Shown: piece by piece, positions 1 through 8,294 of the stretch
Layout of the letters: every line of letters begins with the position of its first letter
Position numbering within the stretch: position 1 is the stretch's first letter
Assembly (NCBI GenBank): GCA_963707145.1
Contig: CAVPOQ010000003.1
Coordinates: forward strand, 310,001-374,000
DNA from: RPQJ01 sp963707145
GTDB lineage: Bacteria; Pseudomonadota; Gammaproteobacteria; Steroidobacterales; Steroidobacteraceae
Length of the DNA stretch: 64,000 nucleotides
Reading direction: 5' to 3'
Notes under the pieces: generated by a model
What the model saw: the letters and a program-made list of their open reading frames with translations, nothing else
What the model was told of the DNA's origin: nothing
Databases searched by the model: none
Program-made: the position numbers and the translations under genes

Positions 1-491
1 CGGCGGCGTCCTCGCCCGGTCCGCGTGAGCAGCTCCACGGCGATCCAGAGCCGCGCCGGGAAAGGCGCCGGCGAGCCAGCGCGGCCTCGGCCGGCGTCCG
101 CGCGGCGCGGCGGGCAGCCACAGCGCCGAGGCAGGCCGACACGGCCTCGCCGGCGAAGTCGCGCGCGCTCGAGGCGGTAGCGTGCCCTTCGGCGCCGCGC
201 GCCGTGCCGCGGGTGACGAGCCGGCACAGAGTTGGCCGTAGCCCCCCGGTCGGTCGCGAGCAGCACGCAGCCCAGGCCGTCGGCGAGGCGGAACTCGCTG
301 CCGACGATGAGCTTGAGCCCGCTGCTCGCGCGCCGCCCGTGCGCGCGCACGGCGCCCGCGACGGAGCACTCGTCGGTGAGGCGAGCGCCGCGTAGCCGAG
401 CTGCGGCCGCACGCTCCACGAGCTCCTCCGGGTGCGAGGCGCCGCGCAGGAAGCTGAAGTTGGTGAGGCAGTGCAGCTCGGCGTAGCCCAT
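1..491 (-). CDS. imuC: Error-prone DNA polymerase ImuC/DnaE2, N-terminal part (runs off the window)
   Basis: This is the N-terminus of the alternative C-family DNA polymerase that performs SOS-induced translesion synthesis together with ImuA and ImuB. The protein opens MGYAELHCLTNFSFLRGAS, the PHP-domain opening of DnaE2, followed by TDECS and a GLKLIVGSEF segment. The gene lies 22 bases downstream of imuB and continues past the left edge, so only about 160 residues are visible. The reading frame is damaged: around residues 28-38 the expected QLGYAALALTDEC reads as a shifted sequence that returns to frame by itself, and a further shift follows a DRGG motif. Such compensating shifts within a conserved block suggest base-calling errors. 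Start at the ATG whose complement ends at 491. Confidence 0.9.
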   Translation of the reverse strand, partial: MGYAELHCLTNFSFLRGASHPEELVERAAAARLRGARLTDECSVAGAVRAHGRRASSGLKLIVGSEFRLADGLGCVLLATDRGATANSVPARHPRHGARRRRARYRLERARLRRRGRVGLPRRCGCPPRRADAGRGRAGSPAPFPARLWIAVELLTRTGRGRR

Positions 492-513
492 GGTCGCGCG
501 CCCCGGGCGGCAC

Positions 514-2040
514 TCAGCCGAACACGCCGTGCAGGAACCAGCCGCCCGCGGCGCGGCGCTCGCGGAAGATCCACAGCCGCACGCCGGCCGGCGTGCGGGC
601 GACGTAGTAATCACGACGCACGTCGCTGCCGTCCCACCAGCCCGACTCGATGCGCTCGGGGCCGTCCTCGAGTCTGGAGCGGACCCTCGTAGCACGGCGG
701 GTCGTCGCCCTCGAGCGGCTGCGGCACCGTCAGCAGCCAGAGCGGGGCGCGGCGCCGAGGGGACACGCTCCTGCTTCCGCGCCCTTCGCTTGCGCGCGCG
801 CCGAGGCCGGCGCAGGCACGAGGACCGGTTGCCGTTCTTCTGGGCGGCCTCGGGGCGGTGCTCGGGCACGAGGCACAGGCCGTATACGGCTTCGCCGCCG
901 AGGCGAGCGCGCAGGCGCTCGACGAGCTGCGGCACGGCCGCGGCGCGCCGGCGGTCGTGGGCGAACAGATCGCCCGCCTCCTCGCGCGCCTCGACCGCGC
1001 GCCGCTGCGCAGGCGCACGGCGCGCACGGCTTCGGGCAAGTCCGTGCGCGCGAGCCGCTCCTGCAGCAGCGCCGCGATGCGTCCGGCCGCGGCAACCGGC
1101 TCGGCGAACCGCAGACGCAGCCGCGTCGCGGGCGCCTCGCGGTGCAGGAGCCGCAGCTCGAGCGACTCGATGGCCGCACCCCGTCCCTGGAGGTACGCGC
1201 ACAGCTCCTCAAGCAGGGGCTCGAGCGCCCGCCGCAGCCGCCCGGTGTCGGCGATCTCCGGCTCGAGGTCGCGTCGCAGGACGCAGCGTTCTGCAGCGGC
1301 GAAGGTCGCGCGCGGGTCGGGCGCCCGGCCGAGCGCACGGTCGAGCTCGAGGCGCAGCCGCGGCTCGAAGCGGCGTGCGAAGCCGTCGCGCGGCAGGCGC
1401 ATGCAATCGCCCACGGCGCGCACGCCCAGCGTCGCGAGCGCCTGCAGCGTGCGCGCCGGCCAGCGTGTGACGGTGAGCGGCAGCGGCGCGAGCCGGGCCG
1501 GCAGCGCATCCGGCCTGCGCAAAGCCACCTCCTAGCTCGCGCGCGCGAACCACAGCGAGGCGAGCGGCGTCGGCGTGAGCGCGAGGCGGGGATCGAGCCC
1601 GAGGGCCTGCAGCCGCTCGCGCAACCGGTCGCACAAGGACCGCGCGCCGCCGAACAGGCGCAGGCTGCCGCGCACCTCGAGCAGCACGCCGTCCGGCGGC
1701 GCGATGCTGACGCGCGGCGTGAACTCCTGCGCCACTGTCGCCACCGCGTCGAGGAGCGCCCGCTCGCAGCGCGGCTCGCGCGAAACGACCCGCAGACCGG
1801 GCTCGAGCGCCAGCGCCGAGTTGAGCGCCATGCCGGGCCCGATGCCGCTCGCGGTCGGCCGGGGCATCGCAGTCACAGACTGTCTTTCCGCCCCGCGCGA
1901 AATCCACGACGACGACGGGCCCGGCGCTCGCCGGGCATGGCCGGCCCGTCCGCGGTCGTGGCCCGCGGCTGCAGCGACTCGAGCACGTAATGCGGCAGGT
2001 GAACTGCCAGCCAGAGCTCGCGGGCGACGGCCGTGGCCAT
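514..2040 (-). CDS. imuB: Y-family polymerase-like mutasome protein ImuB (frameshifted)
   Basis: ImuB resembles Y-family polymerases but lacks polymerase activity. It links ImuA and ImuC to the sliding clamp during SOS mutagenesis. The N-terminus, from the ATG at 2040, reads ARELWLAVHLPHYVLESL, typical of the family. Further on are GIGPGMALNSALAL and SLRLFGGARSLCDRL, then a helix-hairpin-helix-like stretch (LATLGVRAVGDCMRLP). The C-terminus ends WIFRERRAAGGWFLHGVFG. The protein is split over at least three frames, with shifts near 1870-1925, 1530-1540 and around 600-730. The total span is a multiple of three (509 codons), so insertions and deletions balance. It is probably intact in the organism. 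The gene sits between imuA and imuC in one operon. Confidence 0.9.
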
Positions 2041-2184
2041 GGCCGACCCGTCCGCGCCGCGACGGCGTCCTCCGCCGGACGCCGTCTGCGGGCGGGGCCG
2101 GCCGCGTGCCGAGGGATCCGGCGCCGGGGCCTCCGACAGCGGGACGTCGGGCATCACCCGAGGCTGGGCCGGGCGGCGCCATGT

Positions 2185-2822
2185 TCAGTGCGCTTGCGCG
2201 GGCGCCGCGGCACCGATCCAGCCGAGCTGCACGCTCGCGGCACGGCCGCCACGACTCTTCAGGATCCGGATCTCGAGGCCGTCGCGGCCGCTCGCGAGCG
2301 CGATGCGCAGCACGGCGGGCGAAGGCTCGCTGCCGTCCCGCAGGCGGCGGAACAGCACCGCGAGGCAGCCCGACTGCTCGGCGGCGAGTTGCAGCCGCCG
2401 CAGGCTCTGCCGGTCGCGACAGGCGGCCCAGCCGAGCACCGCGCTGCAGGCGCCCGAGCGCAGCGCCTGCTCCATGGCCCACTCCGCCGGCGGGGCGCGC
2501 ACGACGAGGATGCGGCCGACGTCGATGCCGCAGGCGGCGAGCGCCGGTGCATACGGCGGATGCGGCGGCGAGATCCAGGCGAGCCAGCCCGCCTCGTGCC
2601 CGCCGGCGCACAGCCGCGCAGCACGGGCAGCAACAGGCTCAGCTCGCCGATGCCCGTGCTGGTCGGCGAGGATCTCGACGAGCCCCGCGACGGCCAGCCG
2701 CCGCCGGGCAGGCAGCGGTCGAGCGCCGCAAATCCCGTGGGCAGGCCCGGCCGCCCGGCCGCCTCGCCCGGCTCCCGGGCGCGCCAGAGCGCGGGGTGAC
2801 GCAGCAGTTCGTCGAGGGACAT
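2185..2822 (-). CDS. imuA: RecA-like mutasome accessory protein ImuA (frameshifted)
   Basis: ImuA is a RecA/SulA-related accessory factor of the ImuA-ImuB-ImuC mutasome. The N-terminus MSLDELLRHPALWRA is followed by GLPTGFAALDRCLPGGGW, the family hallmark that corresponds to the region before the RecA core. The C-terminal half contains AVLGWAACRDRQSLRRLQLA and ends IGAAAPAQAH. The span of 638 bases is not a multiple of three, and at least two shifts lie between about 2500 and 2700. It starts 29 bases downstream of lexA, so it should be cotranscribed with the SOS repressor that controls it. Family assignment rests on motifs and on the diagnostic gene order lexA-imuA-imuB-imuC. Confidence 0.88.
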
Positions 2823-2851
2823 GGGATCACCCGGGGAGTCACCGTCGGCTG

Positions 2852-3470
2852 TCACGCCCGGCCCGCTTCCTGCCGCACGACGCCGACCACCACGCCCTCG
2901 ATGATCAGCGACTCGTGCTCGAGGTCGATGCGCATGCGGCTCGAAGTCCTGGTTCTCGGGCAGCAGCCACACCACCGTGCCCTCCTGCCGGTAGCGCTTC
3001 ACGGTCACCTCGTTCTCGAGGCGCGCCACGACGATCTGGCGGTTGCGCACCTCGGGCGTGCGGTGCACCGCGACCAGGTCGCCGTCGAGGATGCCGACGT
3101 TGCGCATGCTCATGCCGCGCACCTTGAGCAGGTAGTGCGGCCGCGGCTGGAAGAGCTGCGGGTCGATCTGGTAGTGCGCCTCGATGTTTTCCTCGGCGAG
3201 GATGGGCCGGCCGGCGGCGACGCGGCCGATCAGCGGCAGGCCCATCTGCTCGCGCAGCGAGTCGCGCAGCTGGATGCCGCGCGAGGCGCCGGGACGCAGC
3301 TCGAGCACGCCCTTGCGCTGCAGGGCGCGCAGGTGCTCCTCGGCGGCATTGGCCGACTTGAAGCCGAGCGCCTCGGCGATCTCGGCCCGCGTCGGCGGCA
3401 TGCCGTGCTCGGCGAGCGCCTCCTGGATGAAGCGCAGGACCTGGCGCTGGCGCGGAGTGAGGTTGTCCAT
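2852..3470 (-). CDS. lexA: SOS repressor LexA (one frameshift near the C-terminus)
   Basis: LexA represses SOS genes and cleaves itself when RecA filaments form. Visible features are an N-terminal winged helix (LTPRQRQVLRFIQEALAEHG, then RAEIAEALGF), the autocleavage Ala86-Gly87 in RVAAGRP, catalytic Ser121 in RGMSMRN and Lys158 in EVTVKRY. After about residue 180 the frame slips near 2935-2942 and continues as IDLEHESLIIEGVVVGVV to the TGA at 2852. The 619-base span is one base off a multiple of three. It heads the lexA-imuA-imuB-imuC operon and has tandem SOS boxes immediately upstream, so it should be autoregulated. Start at the ATG ending at 3470, the only start in front of the MDNLTPRQ family N-terminus. 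Confidence 0.95.
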
Positions 3471-3478
3471 GGCGGAAC

Positions 3479-3494
3479 CTGTATATATGAACAG
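3479..3494. promoter_or_regulatory. SOS box (LexA operator) upstream of lexA
   Basis: CTG-TATATATGAA-CAG is a 16-base match to the gammaproteobacterial LexA operator CTG-N10-CAG with an AT-rich centre. It begins 9 bases upstream of the lexA start codon, so bound LexA would block its own operon. Confidence 0.9.
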
Positions 3495-3498
3495 TGAC

Positions 3499-3513
3499 CT
3501 GTTTTATATACAG
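3499..3513. promoter_or_regulatory. Second SOS-box-like site, one base short
   Basis: CTG-TTTTATATA-CAG has the LexA half-sites but nine central bases instead of ten, with a T run where a base could have been lost. It lies 4 bases from the first box, so the centres are about 20 bases apart, close to the tandem arrangement known at E. coli lexA. It is either a genuine degenerate operator or a perfect one with a homopolymer sequencing error. Confidence 0.6.
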
Positions 3514-3783
3514 TCTGCCCGACGACCGGCAAGCTGCGGCAGAGCCCGGCGCGGCCGACACTCGAGACCCGGCGCCGCACGCGCACGAACGTGGCGCCGT
3601 GCTGCATGCACGTGTAGCGCAGGAGCCAGCAGCCGGACGCGGCGTCTATCGACGGTGCGTAAGCCTCGGCTGCAATCCTGGCACAGCCGGTCGTTTCTCC
3701 CAGATCGCTGCATAGTCGGCGCATCGACCAGCCTGCAGTCAGCCCACTCGACCGCCCGATCACACCTCGAAGGAACAAGCACC

Positions 3784-4100
3784 ATGAAGAACACTCATCA
3801 CCAAGACGCTGATCGTTTCCGCCGCTGCCCTGCTGGCCACCGGCTGCGTCAGCACCTCGACCTTCAACGATCACGTCGCCAAGGCGGACGCCGCCATCGC
3901 CGGCTGCCGCCCAGCAGGCCGCCGCTGCCAAGTCCTCGGCCGACGCCGCCGCCGCCAGCGCCTCGAGCGCCGCCAACGCCGCGAGCGGCGCGCAGAGCAC
4001 CGCCAACCAGGCCCTGCAGGCTGCCCAGGGCGCGCAGGCGTGCTGCGACGCGACCAACGAGAAGATCGACCGCGCCTTCAAGCGCTCGATGGGCAAGTAA
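3784..4100 (+). CDS. Small alanine-rich (alanine-zipper) outer-membrane lipoprotein, frameshifted
   Basis: This is a small lipoprotein of the Lpp/OprI type. After correcting a shift near residue 4 and another around 3897-3907, the protein begins MKNTLITKTLIVSAAALLAT with the lipobox ATGC at the end of the signal peptide, then an alanine/serine heptad repeat (QQAAAAKSSADAAAASASSA) and a short C-terminus CCDATNEKIDRAFKRSMGK. Known relatives form trimeric coiled coils anchored in the outer membrane. The C-terminal Lys resembles the residue that attaches Lpp to peptidoglycan, but here that is inference. A GAAGGA ribosome-binding site precedes the ATG, and a strong terminator follows the stop. It faces an L,D-transpeptidase gene, the enzyme class that couples Lpp to peptidoglycan in E. 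coli. Confidence 0.8.
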
Positions 4101-4113
4101 GCCCGATTCGATC

Positions 4114-5113
4114 TCAACGATCGATGGAAGACGCCGCGGTGACCCCGCGGCGTTTTTCTTTGGGGCGGACACCGGCGCCGGCACGCCGCTCTGCACGCCG
4201 AACGCGTGCGTGACGGCGTCCCAGTCCACCTCCACCGGCCGCCCCTCGGCCTGCCGCCGCCACACTGGCCTGCACCGTGCCGAACTCGCCGGGACCCGGA
4301 TCGTTCGCGCCCTCGAGCAGCGGATGCCGCTCGATGTAGAGCGTGCCGCGCAGCCAGCCCACCTTCGTCGGCTGGTCGATGAGGTTCACCTTGGTGTTCA
4401 CCGGCACGAGCCCGTAGAGCTCGGCGATATCCTCCGGAAACATGCGGATGCAGCCGTGCGTGACCTGCATGCCCACGCCGGCCGGCCGGTTGGTGCCGTG
4501 GATCAGGTAGGCGCCGCCCGGCATGGCGAGTCGCAAGACGTGCTCGCCGAGCGGGTTGTCGGGACCCGGCGGCACCACCTTCGGCAGCGGCGGTCGCCGC
4601 TGCGCCTCGTGCTCTGCGAGCACCGACTGCGGCGGATACCAGTTCGGCTTCGTCTGCTTCGAGACGATGCGTGTCATGCCGAGCGGCGTCTTCCAGTCCA
4701 TCTTGCCGGTGCTGATCGGATAGGTCCGCACCACCGGCCGCTCGCCCTGCTTCACCGGCGGGTAGTAGTAGAGCCGGTGCTCCGGCAGGTTGACGACGAC
4801 TCCGGCGCGCGGCGCGTCCGGCAGGATGTAGCGCGACGGGATCAGGATCTCCTTGCCCGCGCCCGGCAGCCACGGATCCACGCCGGGGTTCGCCGCGATG
4901 ATCTCTTCGTAGCCCACGCCGTGGCGCCGGCCGATGTCGAGCAGCGTGTCCTCCTGGGTCGGCGATCGCGGTCGTGTTCATGCCGATGACGTTGTCGCCG
5001 TTGTCGGGGATCAGGTACTCGGACCGCGCCCGCGCGAGCGGCTGCCCACGACGAGCCAGCGCCGCGACGGCCCAGGCGGCAGGAGCGGACGGGACCATCG
5101 TGGCTCGGCGCAT
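4114..5113 (-). CDS. L,D-transpeptidase (ErfK/YbiS/YkuD family), frameshifted at both ends
   Basis: This periplasmic enzyme forms 3-3 crosslinks in peptidoglycan or attaches lipoprotein to it. From the ATG at 5113 there is a signal-peptide-like start (MRRATMVPSAPAAWAVAALA), then EYLIPDNGDNVIG. A shift near 4965-4975 leads into a LysM-like linker (RHGVGYEEIIAANPGVDPWL). The YkuD catalytic domain follows with HGTNRPAGVGMQVTHGCIRM, where Cys in THGC is the nucleophile. Near the C-terminus the frame slips again at about 4255 into EVDWDAVTHAFGVQSGVPAP, the usual family ending, after which no clean stop is visible before the terminator. The end at 4114 is the stop of the unshifted frame and is approximate. 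The neighbouring lipoprotein could be its substrate (inference). Confidence 0.85.
4131..4158 (+). terminator. Rho-independent terminator after the lipoprotein gene
   Basis: A perfect 9-bp GC stem (ACGCCGCGG / CCGCGGCGT) with a 5-base loop is followed by TTTTT. It starts 30 bases past the lipoprotein stop. It lies within or against the 3' end of the convergent L,D-transpeptidase gene and may serve both. Confidence 0.9.
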
Positions 5114-5225
5114 GCGCTGCAACCTCCACGAGGTGTGGCGGCATTCTAAACAAAGCGGCGTGACGGGTCGTTCGACCGCGTTGACCGCCGCTGCGGTTCC
5201 GCCAGTAGCCTTCCGCGCCCGGGGG

Positions 5226-5777
5226 ATGGACATGCCATTACAAGCTCACGATCGAACTCACCGATCGCGACCTGCGCCACTTCCGCCGCGAGCTGAAGCG
5301 CACCCGCGAGCGTCCGTCGGCATTGCCGACGACGAGGAGATCCTCGCCGCGGCTGCGGACATGGTCCAGACGCTGCGAAGCGCCGGAGCTGCCGGACTTC
5401 GTCGGCGCAGCGACTCGGCAAGCTCGAGACCCTGCACGCGATGCTCACCGATCCCGACTGGCAGCTCCAGCCCGGTGAGCGCAGCCCGGTGCTCGCCGCA
5501 CTCGCCTACGTGTGCGACCCGGAAGACATCATTCCCGGACGACATGCCCGGCATCGGCCTGCTCGACGACGCAGTGATGATCGAACTGGTGTTCCGCGAA
5601 TTGCGCCACGAGATCGAGGCGTACGAGGACTACGGGCGGTTGCGCCGCTCGTTGCCGAAACCCCTGTCGTCGCGGCGCGAGGTGCTCGCTGCGAAGCTCG
5701 ACCGGCGGCGCGTCGCAGCTGATGGCCCGCATGCGTCGCCGTCGCGCCGGGGAGCGGCACCGCCGGCCCCACGGTAG
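5226..5777 (+). CDS. DUF1232 (YkvA-type) protein, frameshifted
   Basis: This is a protein of unknown function with the YkvA/DUF1232 core LAALAYVCDPEDIIP and MPGIGLLDDAVMIELVFREL, a short hydrophobic helix pair found in many bacterial families. The N-terminus after the ATG at 5226 reads YKLTIELTDRDLRHFRREL once one extra T near 5237 is skipped. At least three more shifts are needed (about 5310, 5400 and 5535). The C-terminal frame is uncertain: the stop at 5775 gives an alanine- and proline-rich tail, while another frame gives a basic tail. The gene lies between the L,D-transpeptidase (divergent) and plsX (convergent). No function can be assigned from context. Confidence 0.7.
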   Translation: MDMPLQAHDRTHRSRPAPLPPRAEAHPRASVGIADDEEILAAAADMVQTLRSAGAAGLRRRSDSASSRPCTRCSPIPTGSSSPVSAARCSPHSPTCATRKTSFPDDMPGIGLLDDAVMIELVFRELRHEIEAYEDYGRLRRSLPKPLSSRREVLAAKLDRRRVAADGPHASPSRRGAAPPAPR

Positions 5778-5808
5778 TCGCTCGCGAGACCGGAGCGCCG
5801 ATGCGCGA

Positions 5809-6842
5809 TCAGCCCGCCGCCGCGGCGCGTGCCTCCGCCGCGGCCACCCTCGCCAGCAGGTCGCCGATCTGGGTCGGCACGCCTTTGCGCGCCTCGACGA
5901 TTGCGACGCGCACGGCGCTCGCGAACGCCGCGCGGTCCGCCCCGCCATGGCTCTTGATGACCACACCGGCGAGCCCGACCATGCTCGCGCCGTTGTAGGC
6001 ACTCGGGTCGATGCGGCGCTTCAGGCCGCGCAGCGCCGGGCCGGCGGCGAGTGCACCGAGCTTGCGCAGCGGACTTGCGGTGAATTCCTCGCGCATCGCG
6101 CTGCCGATGAAGCGGGCGAGTCCCTCCATGGTCTTCAGCGCGACGTTGCCGCTGAAGCCGTCGGTGACGACGACGTCTACCTCGCCGGAGAAGATCACGT
6201 TGCCCTCGACGAAGCCGAGGTAGTTGATCGGCGTGGCGGCGAGGCGGCGGTGCGCTTCGCGCAGTTCCTCAGTGCCCTTGATGTCCTCCTCGCCGATGTT
6301 GAGGAGACCGACGCGCGGCCGCTCCACGCCATGGAGGTCGGAGGCGATCACCGCGCCCATCACCGCGAACTGCACGAGGTGCTCGGCGCTGCAGTCGGGA
6401 TTCGCGCCGAGGTCGAGCATGACGGTGTGGCCGTGCGCGGCAGGCACCGCCGAGACGATCGCAGGTCGGTCGATGCCGGGCACCATCCCGAGCACGAAGC
6501 GCGCCGTCGCGAGCAGCGCCCCGGTGTTGCCCGCGGACACGCAGGCCGCCGCCTCGCCCTGCTTGACGAGGTTCATGGCGACTCGCATCGAGGAGTCCTT
6601 CTTGCGGCGGAGCGCGTCCTGCGGGACGCTCGTCCATGCCGACCACTTCGCTCGCCTCGACCACCGTGCAGCGCGCCGGATCAGCGCCCGGCCACGAGCG
6701 GGCGCACGACCTCGCCGCGGCCGACGATCAGCAGTCGCAGGTCGGGGGTCGCAGCAAGGACGTCGAGCGCCGCTGGTACCGCAACGGCGGCGCCATGGTC
6801 GCCGCTCATGGCGTCCACGGCAATGGTGAGCCCGGCGTTCAT
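5809..6842 (-). CDS. plsX: Phosphate acyltransferase PlsX (frameshifted)
   Basis: PlsX converts acyl-ACP to acyl-phosphate, the donor for PlsY in phospholipid synthesis. It is a peripheral membrane protein. The ATG at 6842 opens MNAGLTIAVDAMSGDHGAAV, the family N-terminus. The core contains CVSAGNTGALLATARF, MLDLGANPDCSAEHLVQFA, GEEDIKGTEEL and VVTDGFSGNVALK. The span of 1034 bases is not a multiple of three; shifts lie around 6590-6690. It is the third gene of yceD-rpmF-plsX, the standard order in proteobacteria. Here the usual downstream fab genes are absent and a convergent DUF1232 gene follows. Confidence 0.95.
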
Positions 6843-6862
6843 GCGCGGGCGCGGTCCGGCGA

Positions 6863-7057
6863 CTATTCCTGGCCTTCCTCGGCCACCGGCGTCTCGATGA
6901 CCTTCTTGCCGCGGTAGAAACCGTCGGGCGTGATGCGATGGCGCAGGTGCGTCTCGCCGCTGGTGCGGTCGACCGACAACGCCGGAGTCTTCAGCTTGTC
7001 GTGCGAGCGGCGCATGCCGCGCGTCGAAGGGGTCCTGCGGCTCTTCTGAACTGCCAT
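6863..7057 (-). CDS. rpmF: Large-subunit ribosomal protein L32
   Basis: A 64-residue protein beginning MAVQKSRRTPSTRGMRRSHD, the invariant start of bL32, and ending ETPVAEEGQE. It has the GETHLRHRITPDGFYRGKKV core of proteobacterial L32 and lacks the zinc-binding cysteines of the C+ paralogue. It lies 21 bases after yceD and 20 bases before plsX in one operon, a widespread arrangement that links ribosome and lipid synthesis. The reading frame is intact. Confidence 0.97.
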   Translation of the reverse strand: MAVQKSRRTPSTRGMRRSHDKLKTPALSVDRTSGETHLRHRITPDGFYRGKKVIETPVAEEGQE

Positions 7058-7078
7058 GGTCTCGTCTCCTGTCGCGGT

Positions 7079-7602
7079 TCAGCCCGTGCCCTTGTCGAGC
7101 AGCTGCCGCAGGTTCGCAAAGGGTTTCTGCTGTCTCGTCAGCCGCCGGCTCGTCCTGCGACCGCGCCAGCGCGGCCCCGGCCGCACCGCACTGCGCGGCA
7201 TTCGCATGCATCGGCACCAGCGGCAGGCCGAGCAGCACCTGTTCCTCGATCACCTCGGTCAGCGAGAGCCGCTCGGCATCGCCGGGCAGCGGCTCGATAG
7301 CCGCCGGGCACCTCGTCCGTGTCGCGCGCGATCACCGCGAGCGAGGCCGACTCGTCCAGTTCGCATGCGCAGGGCCTGAGGCACCGCTGGCACGCCAGCA
7401 AGACCTCGCCCTCGACCTGCACCGCTATGGTGACGCGGCCCTCGAAGCTGCCGAAGTCCAGCTGCGCCCGCAGCTGGGTGCCGTCGAGCGCCCCAGCCTC
7501 GGCGAGTCGCGGAAGCTGCGACAATCCGACGCGACGTTCGAGCCGTGCCGCGCGACCGGCCAGCTCGACCGCATTGACGAGATCGGCCGGGGTGGGCGAC
7601 AT
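7079..7602 (-). CDS. yceD: YceD/DUF177 family protein (frameshifted)
   Basis: YceD proteins are encoded next to rpmF and have been linked to 23S rRNA and large-subunit maturation. The protein starts MSPTPADLVNAVELAGRAA and carries the zinc-binding-like CQRCLRP motif after GEVLLACQ. A shift near 7300 leads to LTEVIEEQVLLGLPLVPMH, the family's conserved acidic-hydrophobic block. A second shift near 7140-7200 leads to the C-terminal QQKPFANLRQLLDKGTG, ending at the TGA at 7079. A consensus promoter lies so close upstream that the mRNA would start almost at the ATG. Confidence 0.88.
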
Positions 7603-7611
7603 GGGCCGCGT

Positions 7612-7640
7612 ATAATAGGGACCGTCCTCCCCCGTGTCAA
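7612..7640 (-). promoter_or_regulatory. Sigma70 promoter for yceD-rpmF-plsX
   Basis: On the minus strand a perfect -35 TTGACA (7635-7640) and a TATTAT -10 (7612-7617) are separated by exactly 17 bases. The predicted transcription start, about 7 bases below the -10, is around 7605, only 3 bases before the yceD ATG at 7602. Confidence 0.85.
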
Positions 7641-7661
7641 AGCGAATTCGCGCTTAAATCC

Positions 7662-8294
7662 TTGTTTTTCAAGGAGCAGCGCGCGCCGTGGAACGAGCGT
7701 TTGAACGCCCCGGACTCCCCTCGCCTGATCCTGGCCTCCACCTCGGCCTACCGGCGCGAACTGCTCGCCCGGTTGCGGGTGCCATTCGAGTGCCAGCCGC
7801 CCGGCTGCGACGAGCGACACCTGCCTGGCGAACTGCCCGACGCGCTCGCGTTGCGCCTGGCCCGGCTCAAGGCCGAGGCGCTCGGGCTGCGGCAGCCCGG
7901 CTGCGTCGTGATCGGTTCCGATCAGGTCGCGGTGCGCGGCGCCGAGATCCTCGGCAAGCCCGGCACCGTCGAGCGCTGCATCGCGCAACTGCGTGCGTCG
8001 TCCGGGCACGAGGTGTCTTTCCTCACGGCGGTGCATGTTCTGGACGGCCGCAGGGGCCTCGCCGAGTCGCACCTCGACTGTACGCGAGTGCTGTTTCGCG
8101 ATCTCGACGAGGCGGAGATCGCACGCTACGTCGCGGCCGATGCGCCGCTCGACTGTGCAGGCGGATTCAAGGCCGAGTCGCTCGGCATCGCACTGTTCGA
8201 GCGCATCGAGTCCGTGGACCCGACCGCGCTCACCGGCCTGCCGCTGGTCTGGCTCAGCGGCGCCTTGCGCCGCGCCGGGATCCGGGTGCCTTGA
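7662..8294 (+). CDS. Maf-family nucleotide pyrophosphatase (YceF type)
   Basis: This is a Maf/HAM1-fold enzyme. The YceF subgroup hydrolyses 7-methyl-GTP and neighbours yceD-rpmF in many gammaproteobacteria. Motifs seen are LILASTSAYRRELLARL, CDERHLPG in the YceF-type position, VVIGSDQVAV with the catalytic Asp, GKPGTVERCIAQL and DAPLDCAGGFKAESLG. The start is uncertain: the open frame begins at TTG 7662, but an AAGGAG ribosome-binding site at 7671 sits 11 bases ahead of GTG 7688, which is in another frame and would need one base removed around 7700. TTG 7701 is a further option. The last 41 bases overlap the convergent rluC gene. Confidence 0.9.
   Translation: MFFKEQRAPWNERLNAPDSPRLILASTSAYRRELLARLRVPFECQPPGCDERHLPGELPDALALRLARLKAEALGLRQPGCVVIGSDQVAVRGAEILGKPGTVERCIAQLRASSGHEVSFLTAVHVLDGRRGLAESHLDCTRVLFRDLDEAEIARYVAADAPLDCAGGFKAESLGIALFERIESVDPTALTGLPLVWLSGALRRAGIRVP

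Noticed and set aside
490..1990. Long plus-strand open frames of 300-900 codons (for example opposite imuB, comEC, rne and lepA)
   Set aside because: These are GC-rich antisense shadows with low-complexity Arg/Ala/Pro content and no family motifs; the opposite strand carries recognised genes.
1..2040. imuB and imuC as decayed pseudogenes
   Set aside because: Motifs are conserved across all the frame changes, shifts compensate locally, the imuB span is an exact multiple of three, and neighbouring essential genes show the same errors.
7611..7616. TATAAT as a -10 box for maf on the plus strand
   Set aside because: No -35 at a workable distance on the plus strand; the same bases fit a perfect minus-strand promoter for yceD.
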